A stretch of 64,000 nt of DNA. Origin: Rosettibacter primus (GTDB taxonomy: Bacteria > Bacteroidota > Ignavibacteria > Ignavibacteriales > Melioribacteraceae). Location of the stretch: the NCBI RefSeq assembly GCF_036860675.1, contig NZ_JAYKGK010000008.1:1-64000 (forward strand), given 5' to 3'. Within the stretch, counting starts at the first letter, position 1. Every line of letters starts with the position of its first letter. The notes beneath the pieces are model-generated. The model saw nothing but the letters and a program-made list of their open reading frames with translations. It made no database searches and had not been told where the DNA came from. Both the position numbers and the translations under genes were made by a program. Of the stretch, positions 43,329-53,700 are shown piece by piece.

Positions 43329-46300
43329 TAAAAATTGAAGTCAAATAAAATACCACCATAAAAATTCCATTCTTTACCATAATTAACATTTTCATTCAAT
43401 ATCTTTCTCGAAAATTTATCGAAAGAATATGCAGCATTAATAAATAAACTTGTAGGGAATATATAAAATGAATTCATTTTGATTCTCAGTTCAATGCCAG
43501 CTCCTTTTTTAAAATCTTTAAGCGAAGGAATTCTACCATTCCAAGCATTCCCAAAATCAGCATAAACAGACATATAAATTTTATCGATGTAAAGATGACC
43601 AATTCTTGTATCAATATTTTTTATTAATGGAAATCGATATGTTAAATTCAACCAGCTTAATTCATTTCCGCTTATTGAATAAAATGGATAACTTTTCATG
43701 CCAATTAAACCACCAAGATAAAAATCGAAGAAGTCAGGTACAGTAGGTCCTAAAATTGATGCTATCCTAAATTGTGTTGTTAGAGTATGGTCTTTCTGTA
43801 TTTCAAAAAATTCTTTCCAGTTTAATTCTATTCTGTGAAAATTGAAATTTTTATACTTCGGTTTCAACATACCATCTTCAACTGTATACTCTCCATCAGG
43901 ATTATATCGATTAAATTCATAATCATATTTAAATTCAATTTTTCTTCCAATTGGATTAATATCCGAATCCACTGTTGGTTTAATTCCATCATGAACATAT
44001 TTAATTTGTAAATCTCTGCCGATGAAATAAGTATCATTTGTTGTTGGATAAAGAATGTTTGTATTTGGAAAAATAAAACTGCCAAGAGTAGCAGTATAAC
44101 TGCTCAAAACAAATCTGAATTCTAAGTTATTCCCTTCTGTAAAAATTTTATGGCGCAAGAAGAAGTCGCTTTCAAATAAATTATAAGTAACATCAGTTGT
44201 TGTATTAAATGAAGTATCCAGCGAATCAAAAACAATTAAAGTGTTTGCTTTTCTGCTTACACTGTAAATTTCTATTCCAGCTTCTGGTCTTAAACCTAAT
44301 TTGAAAAGTATTGGTAATTTATCTCGATATTCAAAAGACAAAAATAAATCTCTTTCAAAGCGTTTATTAATTGCACCACCTCCAAAAATACTGAATCGAT
44401 TCAGGTAATCACTCGAAGCAAGATAAACTCCGGGTTTAATTCTATCAATTGCAGAATTTGATGTAGTATAATTATCATAACGAATAAAAGGGATGATACT
44501 TACACGCGAAAAATAACCTCTGTATTTTTGTGCTTCATAATTATGTACTTTTGAATCATCATAATTGATTAAACGTGATAAATCAAAATTAACTAAATCT
44601 CCCTTTGGTTTATCTTCTGAAAGCGGGGGATTATTTCTCCAGACATAATTTTTAGAACTGTCAACTTTACTTTGTTCTTCTTTTGGCAAATAAAAGAGTT
44701 TGAAACCATCGGCTGTATATCCAGAATAAATTATATTCCCATTGAAATCAACTGCTGGTTGAAATGCTCCTCCCACAACATTAGTTAATTTTATTTTCTC
44801 TTTCGTGCTTAAGTTAATTTTATACAAATTGAAAATCCCTGCTTCATCAGATGAATAAATTAAATTACCTTCACGGTCAAAAACCGCATCTCTATTATCA
44901 TAACCATTGCCGATTAATATTGAAAAATCACTCCCATCGATGTTTACCTTAGCAATTTCTCTTGTATTCTTAAGCGAATATCCAAAAACAATAAAATTTC
45001 CGTCTGGAGAAAATTTGGGATTATAAACCTGTTCCCCATTATAAAAAAATGTTAATTGATGAAATTCTTTGCCGTCAACATTCACAATACCAATATTTGT
45101 CGTTCCATCTTTTTGAAATAGGAAAACTATTTTTTTGCCATCGGGCGATACATCTGGGTTATTTGCCCTTAAACCAAATGTAATTCTTTTACTCTTATCT
45201 GTTTTAAGGTCATAAATATACAGGTCATGAATGTTATTCCATCGTGGATTATCATCACTCAATTTTGCATAAACAATTTTTTCTTCACCGGGAATTCTTG
45301 AAACAGTAGAACGGACAAGAGGGACAAGCAATTTTTCTTCTTTTGTTTTCAAATCAAGTAGAAAAATTGAAGACATACCAAAGTAGTCATTTTCTTTATT
45401 CGATATGTAGAGTATTTTACTACTGTCATAAAATACAGGATAAAAATTACCAAAACCTATTGGGGTAATCATTTCTCCTTCGACACGATTATCAAGAACA
45501 TCTTTAATTCTATTTTTATAATCATTCTTAAGAAAAGTTGTCCACTCATCATACAATTCTTTTCCTGTAATTCCAATTACATCTTTAATAGCTGCATCTA
45601 TTGTGAAGTTTGAAAGTTTACCAAGTTTATTCGAAATTTTTTGCAATTTATCTTCGCCATACTTTTGAGCGATATAACGAGTAAGAGCAAATCCAGCATT
45701 ATAAACTGATTCATTTCCTAAACTTGTTTTATCAAATACTCCCATTTGATTCCAGGTTAACATTTTATTACTTAAAGCATAACATCGTAAAATCATGTCA
45801 CGGTGAGTATCCCAATCATCATAACCAAATTCTTTACGCATATATTGAGCTGTTCCTTCTGCAAACCATGCTGGTACATTTACAGAAGCAACAGGATAGG
45901 ACGCAATAAAATTCGGGAAGCCATAAAGTATATCGGGCCTTCTCTTTTTTTCATAATTCATAAATTGAAAATAAACTGCAGGAAATTTTCTGCTTAATTT
46001 CATAGAAGACTGAATTTGGACCATATGAGTAAATTCATGAGAGATAACATTGCGTAACCAATTATGTGTGCCTCTTAAATCAAAATCGAGAGCCGAAGCC
46101 CATATTTCAATTTTATTATCAAAAAAATATGTAGCACCATTTGAATAATCATCAATATCCTTAATTACAAAATGAACAGGCTCAGGTTCATATTCATAAA
46201 GTGAAGTTATTGGTCCCCAAATTTCTTCAGCAATTTTTAATACAGTCCGCGCAGTTCTTTCAGCTTCAGGATGGTAATGAACATAAACATGTTCCCCTTT

Positions 46301-46393
46301 TATGGTTAGCCATTCATAATCAGGCTCATATTCATTAAACTGAGCAAGAATTAAAACAGGAATCAAGAAAATAATTGATATGTACTTTTTCAT
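43328..46393 (-). CDS. Metallopeptidase-propeller-outer-membrane-barrel chimera
   Basis: A 1021-residue exported protein with three parts. After a signal peptide, residues about 20-300 form a peptidase MA-like gluzincin with HEFTH (119-123) and the third zinc ligand Glu179 in WFAEGTAQYM. Residues about 310-590 are a TolB/WD40-type propeller (NPDVSPDGKKIVFLF, NPKFSPDGNFIVFGY). The last 380 or so residues are a beta-rich barrel of the BamA/surface-antigen type, ending in FDFNF as outer-membrane barrels do. So a peptidase and propeller would be anchored by their own barrel. It follows the M6-like gene in the porU-der series. Confidence 0.82.
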   Translation of the reverse strand: MKKYISIIFLIPVLILAQFNEYEPDYEWLTIKGEHVYVHYHPEAERTARTVLKIAEEIWGPITSLYEYEPEPVHFVIKDIDDYSNGATYFFDNKIEIWASALDFDLRGTHNWLRNVISHEFTHMVQIQSSMKLSRKFPAVYFQFMNYEKKRRPDILYGFPNFIASYPVASVNVPAWFAEGTAQYMRKEFGYDDWDTHRDMILRCYALSNKMLTWNQMGVFDKTSLGNESVYNAGFALTRYIAQKYGEDKLQKISNKLGKLSNFTIDAAIKDVIGITGKELYDEWTTFLKNDYKNRIKDVLDNRVEGEMITPIGFGNFYPVFYDSSKILYISNKENDYFGMSSIFLLDLKTKEEKLLVPLVRSTVSRIPGEEKIVYAKLSDDNPRWNNIHDLYIYDLKTDKSKRITFGLRANNPDVSPDGKKIVFLFQKDGTTNIGIVNVDGKEFHQLTFFYNGEQVYNPKFSPDGNFIVFGYSLKNTREIAKVNIDGSDFSILIGNGYDNRDAVFDREGNLIYSSDEAGIFNLYKINLSTKEKIKLTNVVGGAFQPAVDFNGNIIYSGYTADGFKLFYLPKEEQSKVDSSKNYVWRNNPPLSEDKPKGDLVNFDLSRLINYDDSKVHNYEAQKYRGYFSRVSIIPFIRYDNYTTSNSAIDRIKPGVYLASSDYLNRFSIFGGGAINKRFERDLFLSFEYRDKLPILFKLGLRPEAGIEIYSVSRKANTLIVFDSLDTSFNTTTDVTYNLFESDFFLRHKIFTEGNNLEFRFVLSSYTATLGSFIFPNTNILYPTTNDTYFIGRDLQIKYVHDGIKPTVDSDINPIGRKIEFKYDYEFNRYNPDGEYTVEDGMLKPKYKNFNFHRIELNWKEFFEIQKDHTLTTQFRIASILGPTVPDFFDFYLGGLIGMKSYPFYSISGNELSWLNLTYRFPLIKNIDTRIGHLYIDKIYMSVYADFGNAWNGRIPSLKDFKKGAGIELRIKMNSFYIFPTSLFINAAYSFDKFSRKILNENVNYGKEWNFYGGILFDFNF

Positions 46394-46417
46394 GTGAAAA
46401 TCTGGATATGTGTTTAG

Positions 46418-49400
46418 TTATTTGATAACAGCAATCTTAATTACTTTGTTTGCAAATTTACCAGATGCTGATTTCACTTCAACATTTGCAAAATAAACTC
46501 CGCTTTGTACATTTTTTACATTCCATTTAACTTCATTATCATAATTTCCGTTTGCATAGCCACTTAATTCATCTACGAGTTCACCTGCAAGGTCGAATAT
46601 TTTGATTTTAACTTCTGAATTTTCAGAAACATAAAATCGAATAAATGTTTCATCATTATAAACTGGATTAGGCCAGTTATAAACTTTTTCTTCAGGGAAA
46701 AATCTTTTATCATTATTAATGATTTTTGAAAATTCTATTGATGAATTATTTGTTGAATTTGAAAATTCACTATTCCAACCTGTAACACTGCTTTTAATGC
46801 TGTTTTTAATTCCGATTGTCCACTGAATCAAATAATTATTTTTATCAATCATTATCAAAGTCTGAAAAGACAAAGGCGACATTGATTCTGGCTGATAAAT
46901 ATAAATTGCAGGAGTTAAAATTATTTTTGTCCCAACTGTAATGGGGAAATTTTTCAGAACTTTAGCTGTTTTTGAATCATAAGCATAAAGATTCCCTTTA
47001 TCAGAAGCTGCTATAATATCAATTACTCCATCACCATTTAAATCTGCAGCCAATGGAAGTGAAATAAAATTTCCTTTATTTGGTTCAATTATTGGAAAAT
47101 TATCTAAAAGTATTCCATTGAGATTATATGCTTCTAATTTCTCGCCATTATTTAATAATATCTTTCCTTCTCCATTTTCATTATCAGTAAATAAAGAAAA
47201 ATAATTGATTTGATTTTCAGAGTTAATCTTAAACTCTTTGATTATTGTTCCTCTTTCAATAATATAAAAGTAATTTCCTTCTGTAAGAATTACATTTATG
47301 AAAACTGAAGTGGAATTATCATAAAGCAATGCAGCTCTTAAAGGTTTATGAGGCAAAGTCAACTTGAAATTATCACTATCATAAAATGATGAAGTTGTTA
47401 TTATTGAAAAATAATTTTTTGTGCTATTGTATGGTTTGCAAATTTGGATTACATCTTCATCAGCAACTTTTGTTATTTCATAATTATTTCCACTTCCATT
47501 GTACAATGATTCAATATTAATTTTTATTAGATATCCATTTGCAGTTCCTGCATAGGCAAATAGTTTATTGTTTTCATTTGAAATTACTATAGGAGATGTA
47601 ACTCTAAAAGATACATCAATGCTTCCGGTATGATCTTCAAAAGAATTATTGATTAAATAATTAATTTTATTGCCAATTGCTCCCAAGATATAATCATTTC
47701 CGAAATTAACAGATGCAATATTTTTATCACCAAAATTATTGTATGATTTTATTTTTTGATTGTCTCGACTAATCATCAGAAGATTAACATCATCAAAAAT
47801 ATAGAATGAATGATAATTTTCTGAAGGAATACTAATAATCTGAGGGTTTTTGAAGTTATATGAATATGATGAGACAGGTTTAATAAAATTCTCTCCAAAT
47901 TTTATTTCGAATGACATTTTATTTGCAGAAGGCGAGAAATTTTCGATTGTGATTAAACTATTAGCTCCACTGTTTGATTTAGTGTCTGGTTTTGTATCTG
48001 GCCCAAATTTATTTTTATATAATTTTGCTTTATTATTAGCAAACCAGAAATCCTCTTCGCTTCCAATACCATAAAAATCACCCAGTACAGATGTAAAATG
48101 TTCACCAATATCCTGAATGCCATCTGCTTCTTCTACATCAACACCTCTATTTTTTATATCAGCATTTATTTTATTAATTATAATTTTTTCTTTTATAATA
48201 TTTTCATCAATATGCCAGATTACAATTCCATTTCCCGGCACTGCCCAATCAAATTCATCAACATCGGTAATTACTCCTGATAATGTATCGGCATTGCTAA
48301 AATTAAATCTCGGTCTATCTTTATCAGCATGAAATGTATAAATGTTATTTCCTCTTTTATATGTTATTGTTGCACCATCTTTCTTAACATCGCGTTGCCT
48401 GTTTTCAATTAAATAATACTCAGAAGAATTAATAGGAACTTTGACAACTATAGTATCATTCATTTGAGCTGCGAGTCTTGCAACAATATTAATTTTTTTA
48501 TCAATCTTATCAATAACAACTGGTTCAAGCCAGCCGAGATAAATTTTTTCCCATGCAGAAGGTTCAGGTGGAAAAGTTCCGTTGAAAGCAAAAATAGCAT
48601 TACCATCCATTAAACCAAATCTATCAATTGCAGTTACTCCAGTTTCTGTGTTAAACAAATCTGGTAAACCAAGATAGCTTGCAATGTTTCCTACTATTAA
48701 ACCATTAATTGACATTTGATAAAGAATTTTTTCTCCAAATGAATCAATTTCTTTTGATTCTGTTGTCGGTAAAATGATTGTGTTTTTGATAGAAAAATTT
48801 TTTGTTTTAAAACCATCGAAATTATTTCCAAAGACTGATTTAAGAGAATTTTCACTTAAATAAATAGAAGGCAAATCTCTTTCAATACCTAATCTGCCAT
48901 TTGGATAGTATGCATTTCCAACTCCAGCATGAAAAATTGTAAAGAGGTCATATTTTGAAAAATCCACATCACCATAAATAGAATCTGCAAGATGCCATAC
49001 TTCTTTAGCAAACTTAGCAAGATTAGACAAATCATCAGGATTTGAAGGCGGTGGAGCATAATTTCTCATTATTTGAGAAACTGTTATTACTTTAGGAAGA
49101 ACAGTATAATTGATATTTAATTTTCCATTTGAAACTTTATTAAAATAATTTTTTGCAAACTCCAGATGATTTTCAAAATATTTAACATCATGAGGATATG
49201 GGTCTAAAATTGTATCTCCATAATCCTTAGAATAAATTGAACCAAATTTACCATTACCAAAAGTATTGGGGTCATTATCTTCTTTGAATTCAACGAGAAC
49301 TGCAAGAATTTTCAAAGTATCTGAAGAATTAAAAACTTTTGGTTCATTGAGTTTATGTAAAACTCTTAGATTAAAGGATTGAGCAAATGAACTGCTCAAT

Positions 49401-49435
49401 CCTGCTAAAAGTAAAAATAAAATTATTTTCTTCAT
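46418..49435 (-). CDS. M6-like secreted protein with lost HExxH and T9SS tail
   Basis: A 1005-residue exported protein. The first 430 residues follow the immune-inhibitor-A-like M6 peptidase plan: ILAVLVEF near the start, LFTIFHAGVGN, YLGLPDLF, and FGLMD ... PPEPSAWEKIYLGWLEP. Where the zinc motif HExxH should precede LGLPDL, the sequence reads GNIAS (residues 249-253), so it cannot bind zinc in the normal way. A FG-GAP/propeller-like middle part and a T9SS type A sorting tail (WPNPVYNDETFIRFYV ... VIKIAVIK) follow. It may be a binding or structural protein. It is directly downstream of porV (6 bp). Confidence 0.83.
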   Translation of the reverse strand: MKKIILFLLLAGLSSSFAQSFNLRVLHKLNEPKVFNSSDTLKILAVLVEFKEDNDPNTFGNGKFGSIYSKDYGDTILDPYPHDVKYFENHLEFAKNYFNKVSNGKLNINYTVLPKVITVSQIMRNYAPPPSNPDDLSNLAKFAKEVWHLADSIYGDVDFSKYDLFTIFHAGVGNAYYPNGRLGIERDLPSIYLSENSLKSVFGNNFDGFKTKNFSIKNTIILPTTESKEIDSFGEKILYQMSINGLIVGNIASYLGLPDLFNTETGVTAIDRFGLMDGNAIFAFNGTFPPEPSAWEKIYLGWLEPVVIDKIDKKINIVARLAAQMNDTIVVKVPINSSEYYLIENRQRDVKKDGATITYKRGNNIYTFHADKDRPRFNFSNADTLSGVITDVDEFDWAVPGNGIVIWHIDENIIKEKIIINKINADIKNRGVDVEEADGIQDIGEHFTSVLGDFYGIGSEEDFWFANNKAKLYKNKFGPDTKPDTKSNSGANSLITIENFSPSANKMSFEIKFGENFIKPVSSYSYNFKNPQIISIPSENYHSFYIFDDVNLLMISRDNQKIKSYNNFGDKNIASVNFGNDYILGAIGNKINYLINNSFEDHTGSIDVSFRVTSPIVISNENNKLFAYAGTANGYLIKINIESLYNGSGNNYEITKVADEDVIQICKPYNSTKNYFSIITTSSFYDSDNFKLTLPHKPLRAALLYDNSTSVFINVILTEGNYFYIIERGTIIKEFKINSENQINYFSLFTDNENGEGKILLNNGEKLEAYNLNGILLDNFPIIEPNKGNFISLPLAADLNGDGVIDIIAASDKGNLYAYDSKTAKVLKNFPITVGTKIILTPAIYIYQPESMSPLSFQTLIMIDKNNYLIQWTIGIKNSIKSSVTGWNSEFSNSTNNSSIEFSKIINNDKRFFPEEKVYNWPNPVYNDETFIRFYVSENSEVKIKIFDLAGELVDELSGYANGNYDNEVKWNVKNVQSGVYFANVEVKSASGKFANKVIKIAVIK

Positions 49436-49441
49436 AAGAAA

Positions 49442-50632
49442 TTAAATTCCGCGAGGAAATCCTAATTGTTTTTGAGGCACAGCTCCCCATCCAATAAGTA
49501 AAGTAAATCTCAAGGTATTATTGAGAGGATGATTTTCACCATTTTTGAAAACATCAGTAGTGAGATAACTAAAATCAAAACCATACATATCGTATCGGAT
49601 ACCAGCACCAAGAGTTACAAATTTTCTGTTGCCAAATGCAGGGTCTTCATAGAAAAATCCTGCTCGTAATGCGAACATAAAATCACCGGGTTGACCATAC
49701 CAATATTCAATTCCTGCTGAAGTATTTATATCACGAATTTCTTCTCCTATTGTTTGATCAGCCCAAGCAGAAAAGATTGCTTCATAAAAATCTTTTCTCT
49801 TTTTCTTAACATTGTTAGTTGTGTCAACCTGTCCTCTAAAAGCCTCGCCTTTATCTACAAGTAGTTTACTGAAATCAAGTGTTAAAGTTAGAGAATTAAA
49901 ATCATCTTGAAATAATCTTGTTGCAATACCAAGTCGAAAGTTAGTAGGAATTGGGTCTGCCTGAGCTTGGTCAATATAATAAATTTTTGGTCCTAAATTA
50001 CTAAGATTCATCCCGAGACTGAATCTGTTTCCCATATCACCAATAAAAGGTAAATTAAATTTTTCGGGACGCCACATTGCCCCAATGTCAAAACTTACAG
50101 TGGTAGCAACTCCTTTTCCCTGTTCTTGTTCGGTGGGTTTATCTGCAAGGCGGCTGTGAATTAATCTAAAATTAAATCCCAATCCCCAGTCATTGCTTAA
50201 TTTTGTAGCATAACCGACGGTCAAAGCAGCATCATAAGACCTGAAAGTTCCTACTGGTTCAGGAGAATTTGATAATGTTCGAACAAATTCCCCGTAATTC
50301 ATGTATGTAACACTTGCAGTAATGCTTCCACTTATATCTTCTATGTATTGTCGATAAGTTGCATAGTCGTAAAATAAATCAAGATGAAATTCTGGGAGCC
50401 AATTACTATGAGTAAAACTAACTTCAGAGCCAGTTAAAAAAGCAATTCCAGCTGGATTCCAGAAGACAGCAGCAGAATTATCTGCAAGTCCTGTTCCTGA
50501 TTCGCCTATTCCACCTGCTCTTGAATCTGGTGCAATTAATAAAAATGGCAATGCTGCTTCGCCCTGTGCATTTATTTTTTCAAAACATAGAAACATAAAA
50601 GCCAGCATCATAATCATCATTATTCTTTTCAT
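49442..50632 (-). CDS. porV: T9SS outer-membrane protein PorV
   Basis: A PorV/LptO-type outer-membrane beta-barrel of the type IX secretion system, which carries substrates from the translocon to the PorU sortase. After the signal peptide comes the family block GEAALPFLLIAPDSRAGGIG, then SGTGLADNSAAVFWNPAGIA, which is diagnostic of the PorV/PorQ/UPF0164 group. The 396-residue length and alternating aromatic strands to the end fit. It lies 73 bp downstream of porU, the usual gene order in Bacteroidetes-type genomes. Confidence 0.92.
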   Translation of the reverse strand: MKRIMMIMMLAFMFLCFEKINAQGEAALPFLLIAPDSRAGGIGESGTGLADNSAAVFWNPAGIAFLTGSEVSFTHSNWLPEFHLDLFYDYATYRQYIEDISGSITASVTYMNYGEFVRTLSNSPEPVGTFRSYDAALTVGYATKLSNDWGLGFNFRLIHSRLADKPTEQEQGKGVATTVSFDIGAMWRPEKFNLPFIGDMGNRFSLGMNLSNLGPKIYYIDQAQADPIPTNFRLGIATRLFQDDFNSLTLTLDFSKLLVDKGEAFRGQVDTTNNVKKKRKDFYEAIFSAWADQTIGEEIRDINTSAGIEYWYGQPGDFMFALRAGFFYEDPAFGNRKFVTLGAGIRYDMYGFDFSYLTTDVFKNGENHPLNNTLRFTLLIGWGAVPQKQLGFPRGI

Positions 50633-50705
50633 GTGTTCCTCCTGATTATATATATTGAAAAATAATTAGCATAATTTTTATTCGAATAAAAAATATAAAA
50701 TTTTT

Positions 50706-53700
50706 TTATTTAATTACTGCAAGTTTTCCAAGTGCACTGTTTTTAATTTTTCCATCTGTAGATTCAACTAAAATTTTATAAAGGTAAGTTCCATTTCCAA
50801 TTGAATTACCATCATTATCTCTTCCATCCCAATCAATTTTAACAAATTTATCAAGAATGTCTCTTTCTTCTATTTCTTTAATCAATCTTCCTGCAATAGA
50901 ATATATTTTTACTTTTACATTAATTGAAGAAGAAATATTATGCTGAAAAGTAAAAGTTGTATATGATGAAAAAGGATTCGGGAAATTATAAACATTTCTT
51001 ATACTTAATCCTTCGTCAGGCGAAACAACAGTAAAATATGCTTCTTCTGAAGAAAAATTATTGAAAACATCCCATGCTTTAATTTTTATCTTGTAATCTC
51101 CCGGTTGAAATGAAGTAAACTTATATTTTATTACACCAGATTTACCTGCTGAATTTAAATCACCAATAAAGTAATTTGTAAAATCTATAGCATTATTTTC
51201 ATCATCATTAAGAATGCCTTCTAATTTATGACCAATCCCTGCCCCGGTTGTATTTATTCCCGTCTGATCTTTAAGTCTAACTATTAATGTAAAATCAGGA
51301 TTAACAAGATAAGAATTTTCGAAGGTTTCATTATCAAAGTAAATTTGAATTTCTGGACCTTTGCCATCATTAACAGCATTTGGATTTGTGCCTCCTACAA
51401 TTATATCTCCAGTATAGCCAATACCATCAGTTTCATTATTAAAAATGTAGGCAGTAATTTTTCCGTTTTTATTTTCATATGAAATATCTTTTGGAACAAC
51501 AAATTCTGTTTGAAATTTGCCATCATTTACTGTAGTTCTACCTCTGTAAATTAAACCTCCTGGCATTGATACAATATAGTTCATCTCTTTGAATTCTACT
51601 TGTTTGTCAGAATCAAAAACACTTATTATAGCTTCTCCATTAAAATTAAGTTGTGCATTACGGGAATCTTTTACTGTTCCATTAATTTTTACTTCGCCAA
51701 GAGCATTAATCTGAACAGCTGAATTTAAGGTCTTTCCATTTATTGAATCGATTGAAGCTGATAAAATTGGTTCGTTTAATCTTAGGGTCGGGTCACAAAA
51801 GAGATGAAATTTTTCGTCATTAGGTTGAGTTCGAATTTGTTTAGTTAAGTAAAAAGCTTCTCCTATGCGCATAGGTAAAAAATTATTTTCGTCTTGATTA
51901 AATAAAAAACTATAAAAAGTATTGTTAATTTCGGCATTGGCATCAGCATAAACTACTCGTGCAGCAGTAAAAGCTCCGATTGCACCACTATTAGGCATAT
52001 TAATCATAAGTTCTGTGGAACTTTGTTCGTTTGGGTCATCATATTTCCCAAAATCGCATGTAGCTGCTGTAAGGAAAAAATAATTTTGATTTTTCAATTG
52101 CGGTATTGTCGATGCTTTTTCAAAAACATATTCATGAGCCCATGTATTTGGATTCCCGTGACCAATCCAATTCAGAATTAATGTGCCATTGTTTATTGCA
52201 CTAATAATAGCTTTATTAACATCTGGCTTTCTTCTTCCCAACCCAGTGTATACTGTTGGATAAGCAGCTAAATAAATTTTATTCTGTGTGAAATATTTGG
52301 GAACTTTATACAAAGATAAATATTCTGACTGACTTGTATGCATATTACCATCATCTCGTCCTACAGCTTGAGGACCATCATCTGCTACTAATGTTATTGT
52401 TGAACGCCAGATTCCTCTTTCAAGATTATTTTCATAATTAATAATTTTATTAATTACAGATTCAGCATCTGTTTCGGATTGAACATTTAATCTTCCTATT
52501 GCCAAATCTGCTTTTTTATCAAAACCTGAAACTCTTGCATAATAATCATCCATAACATATGACGCAATCTCATCTAAAGATTCTACAGTTTGATAAGTGG
52601 GGACAAAATTTTTATCTATACTTTCTTTAATTGTATTTAGATAATCATAATCTCCATCTCCAAACAACAGAACATAAAATGGTTTTGTTTGCCAGTTATC
52701 ATATGCATATTTTAAAAAATTTCTTATTGCTGTAGGATCAAGTAAACCTCCAGAAAATTCATTTATGATATCATCAACATAATAAACCGAAGTTGTTAAT
52801 TTATACGGAGATTGATTTGCTCTATAATTTGCATATCTTTCAACTTGATTGCGGAAAAATTTATTGGAGATAATTATTAATTCACTTCCGGAAATGTTAC
52901 TTGTAATATCAGTAATATTTATGCTTGATGCATTTTGAGGTATTTTAAAAGCATTAGGATTTACAGCAATATATTTAGAAACTTTGTTTTTTACTTCACT
53001 CGACTGGAATCTAATTTCTCCTCCGCTTATAAAAGCTCCATCAATCAATTTAACATCCCAGCTGTCTGTTACATCAAATACGAAAATATTGCTGTTAGAA
53101 AAATTTGTAATCCTGTATTCAATAATTCCCGTTGAATCTTTAGAAAAGAAAAGTAAATAATCACCTGCGGCTTCTAATTTTCTTCTGTATTCAATTTCAA
53201 AATAATCAAGATAAACTTTAACACCACTAGACATAGTATTTATCGAAATCTTTAAGTTGCTTCTTTCATCTGAAAGTGTTCCATCATAATAAGCACTCCC
53301 AAAATCTGCACGTCCATAATAATAATCATAAATTCTCGAGATTGAACCGCTGTAAATCTGTTTATTACTTTCACTGATTGAATAATTCACAATTGAAGTA
53401 GAAGTATTAATTAATCTAAAATTATAATTCACTCTTGAATTTGGCAGAATTCCTGTTAAAGTTGTTATATAATTTCTGCTGTTTCTTGAACCGCTGAATT
53501 CATCGCCATAATATTCTCTTCCAGAAGGTCCCACTTTTACGCTGTCTTTATCATTACTTTTATAAGCAAGAGTATATTGCTGCTGAGAAATATTTGATAA
53601 GTTCAAAGATGATTTCAAAGAAACTCTTTTTCCACTATTCTTAGCAAATGTCAACCAGTAATAACTTTTCTTTGTGAATGGATGCTTGACCCTAATAATT

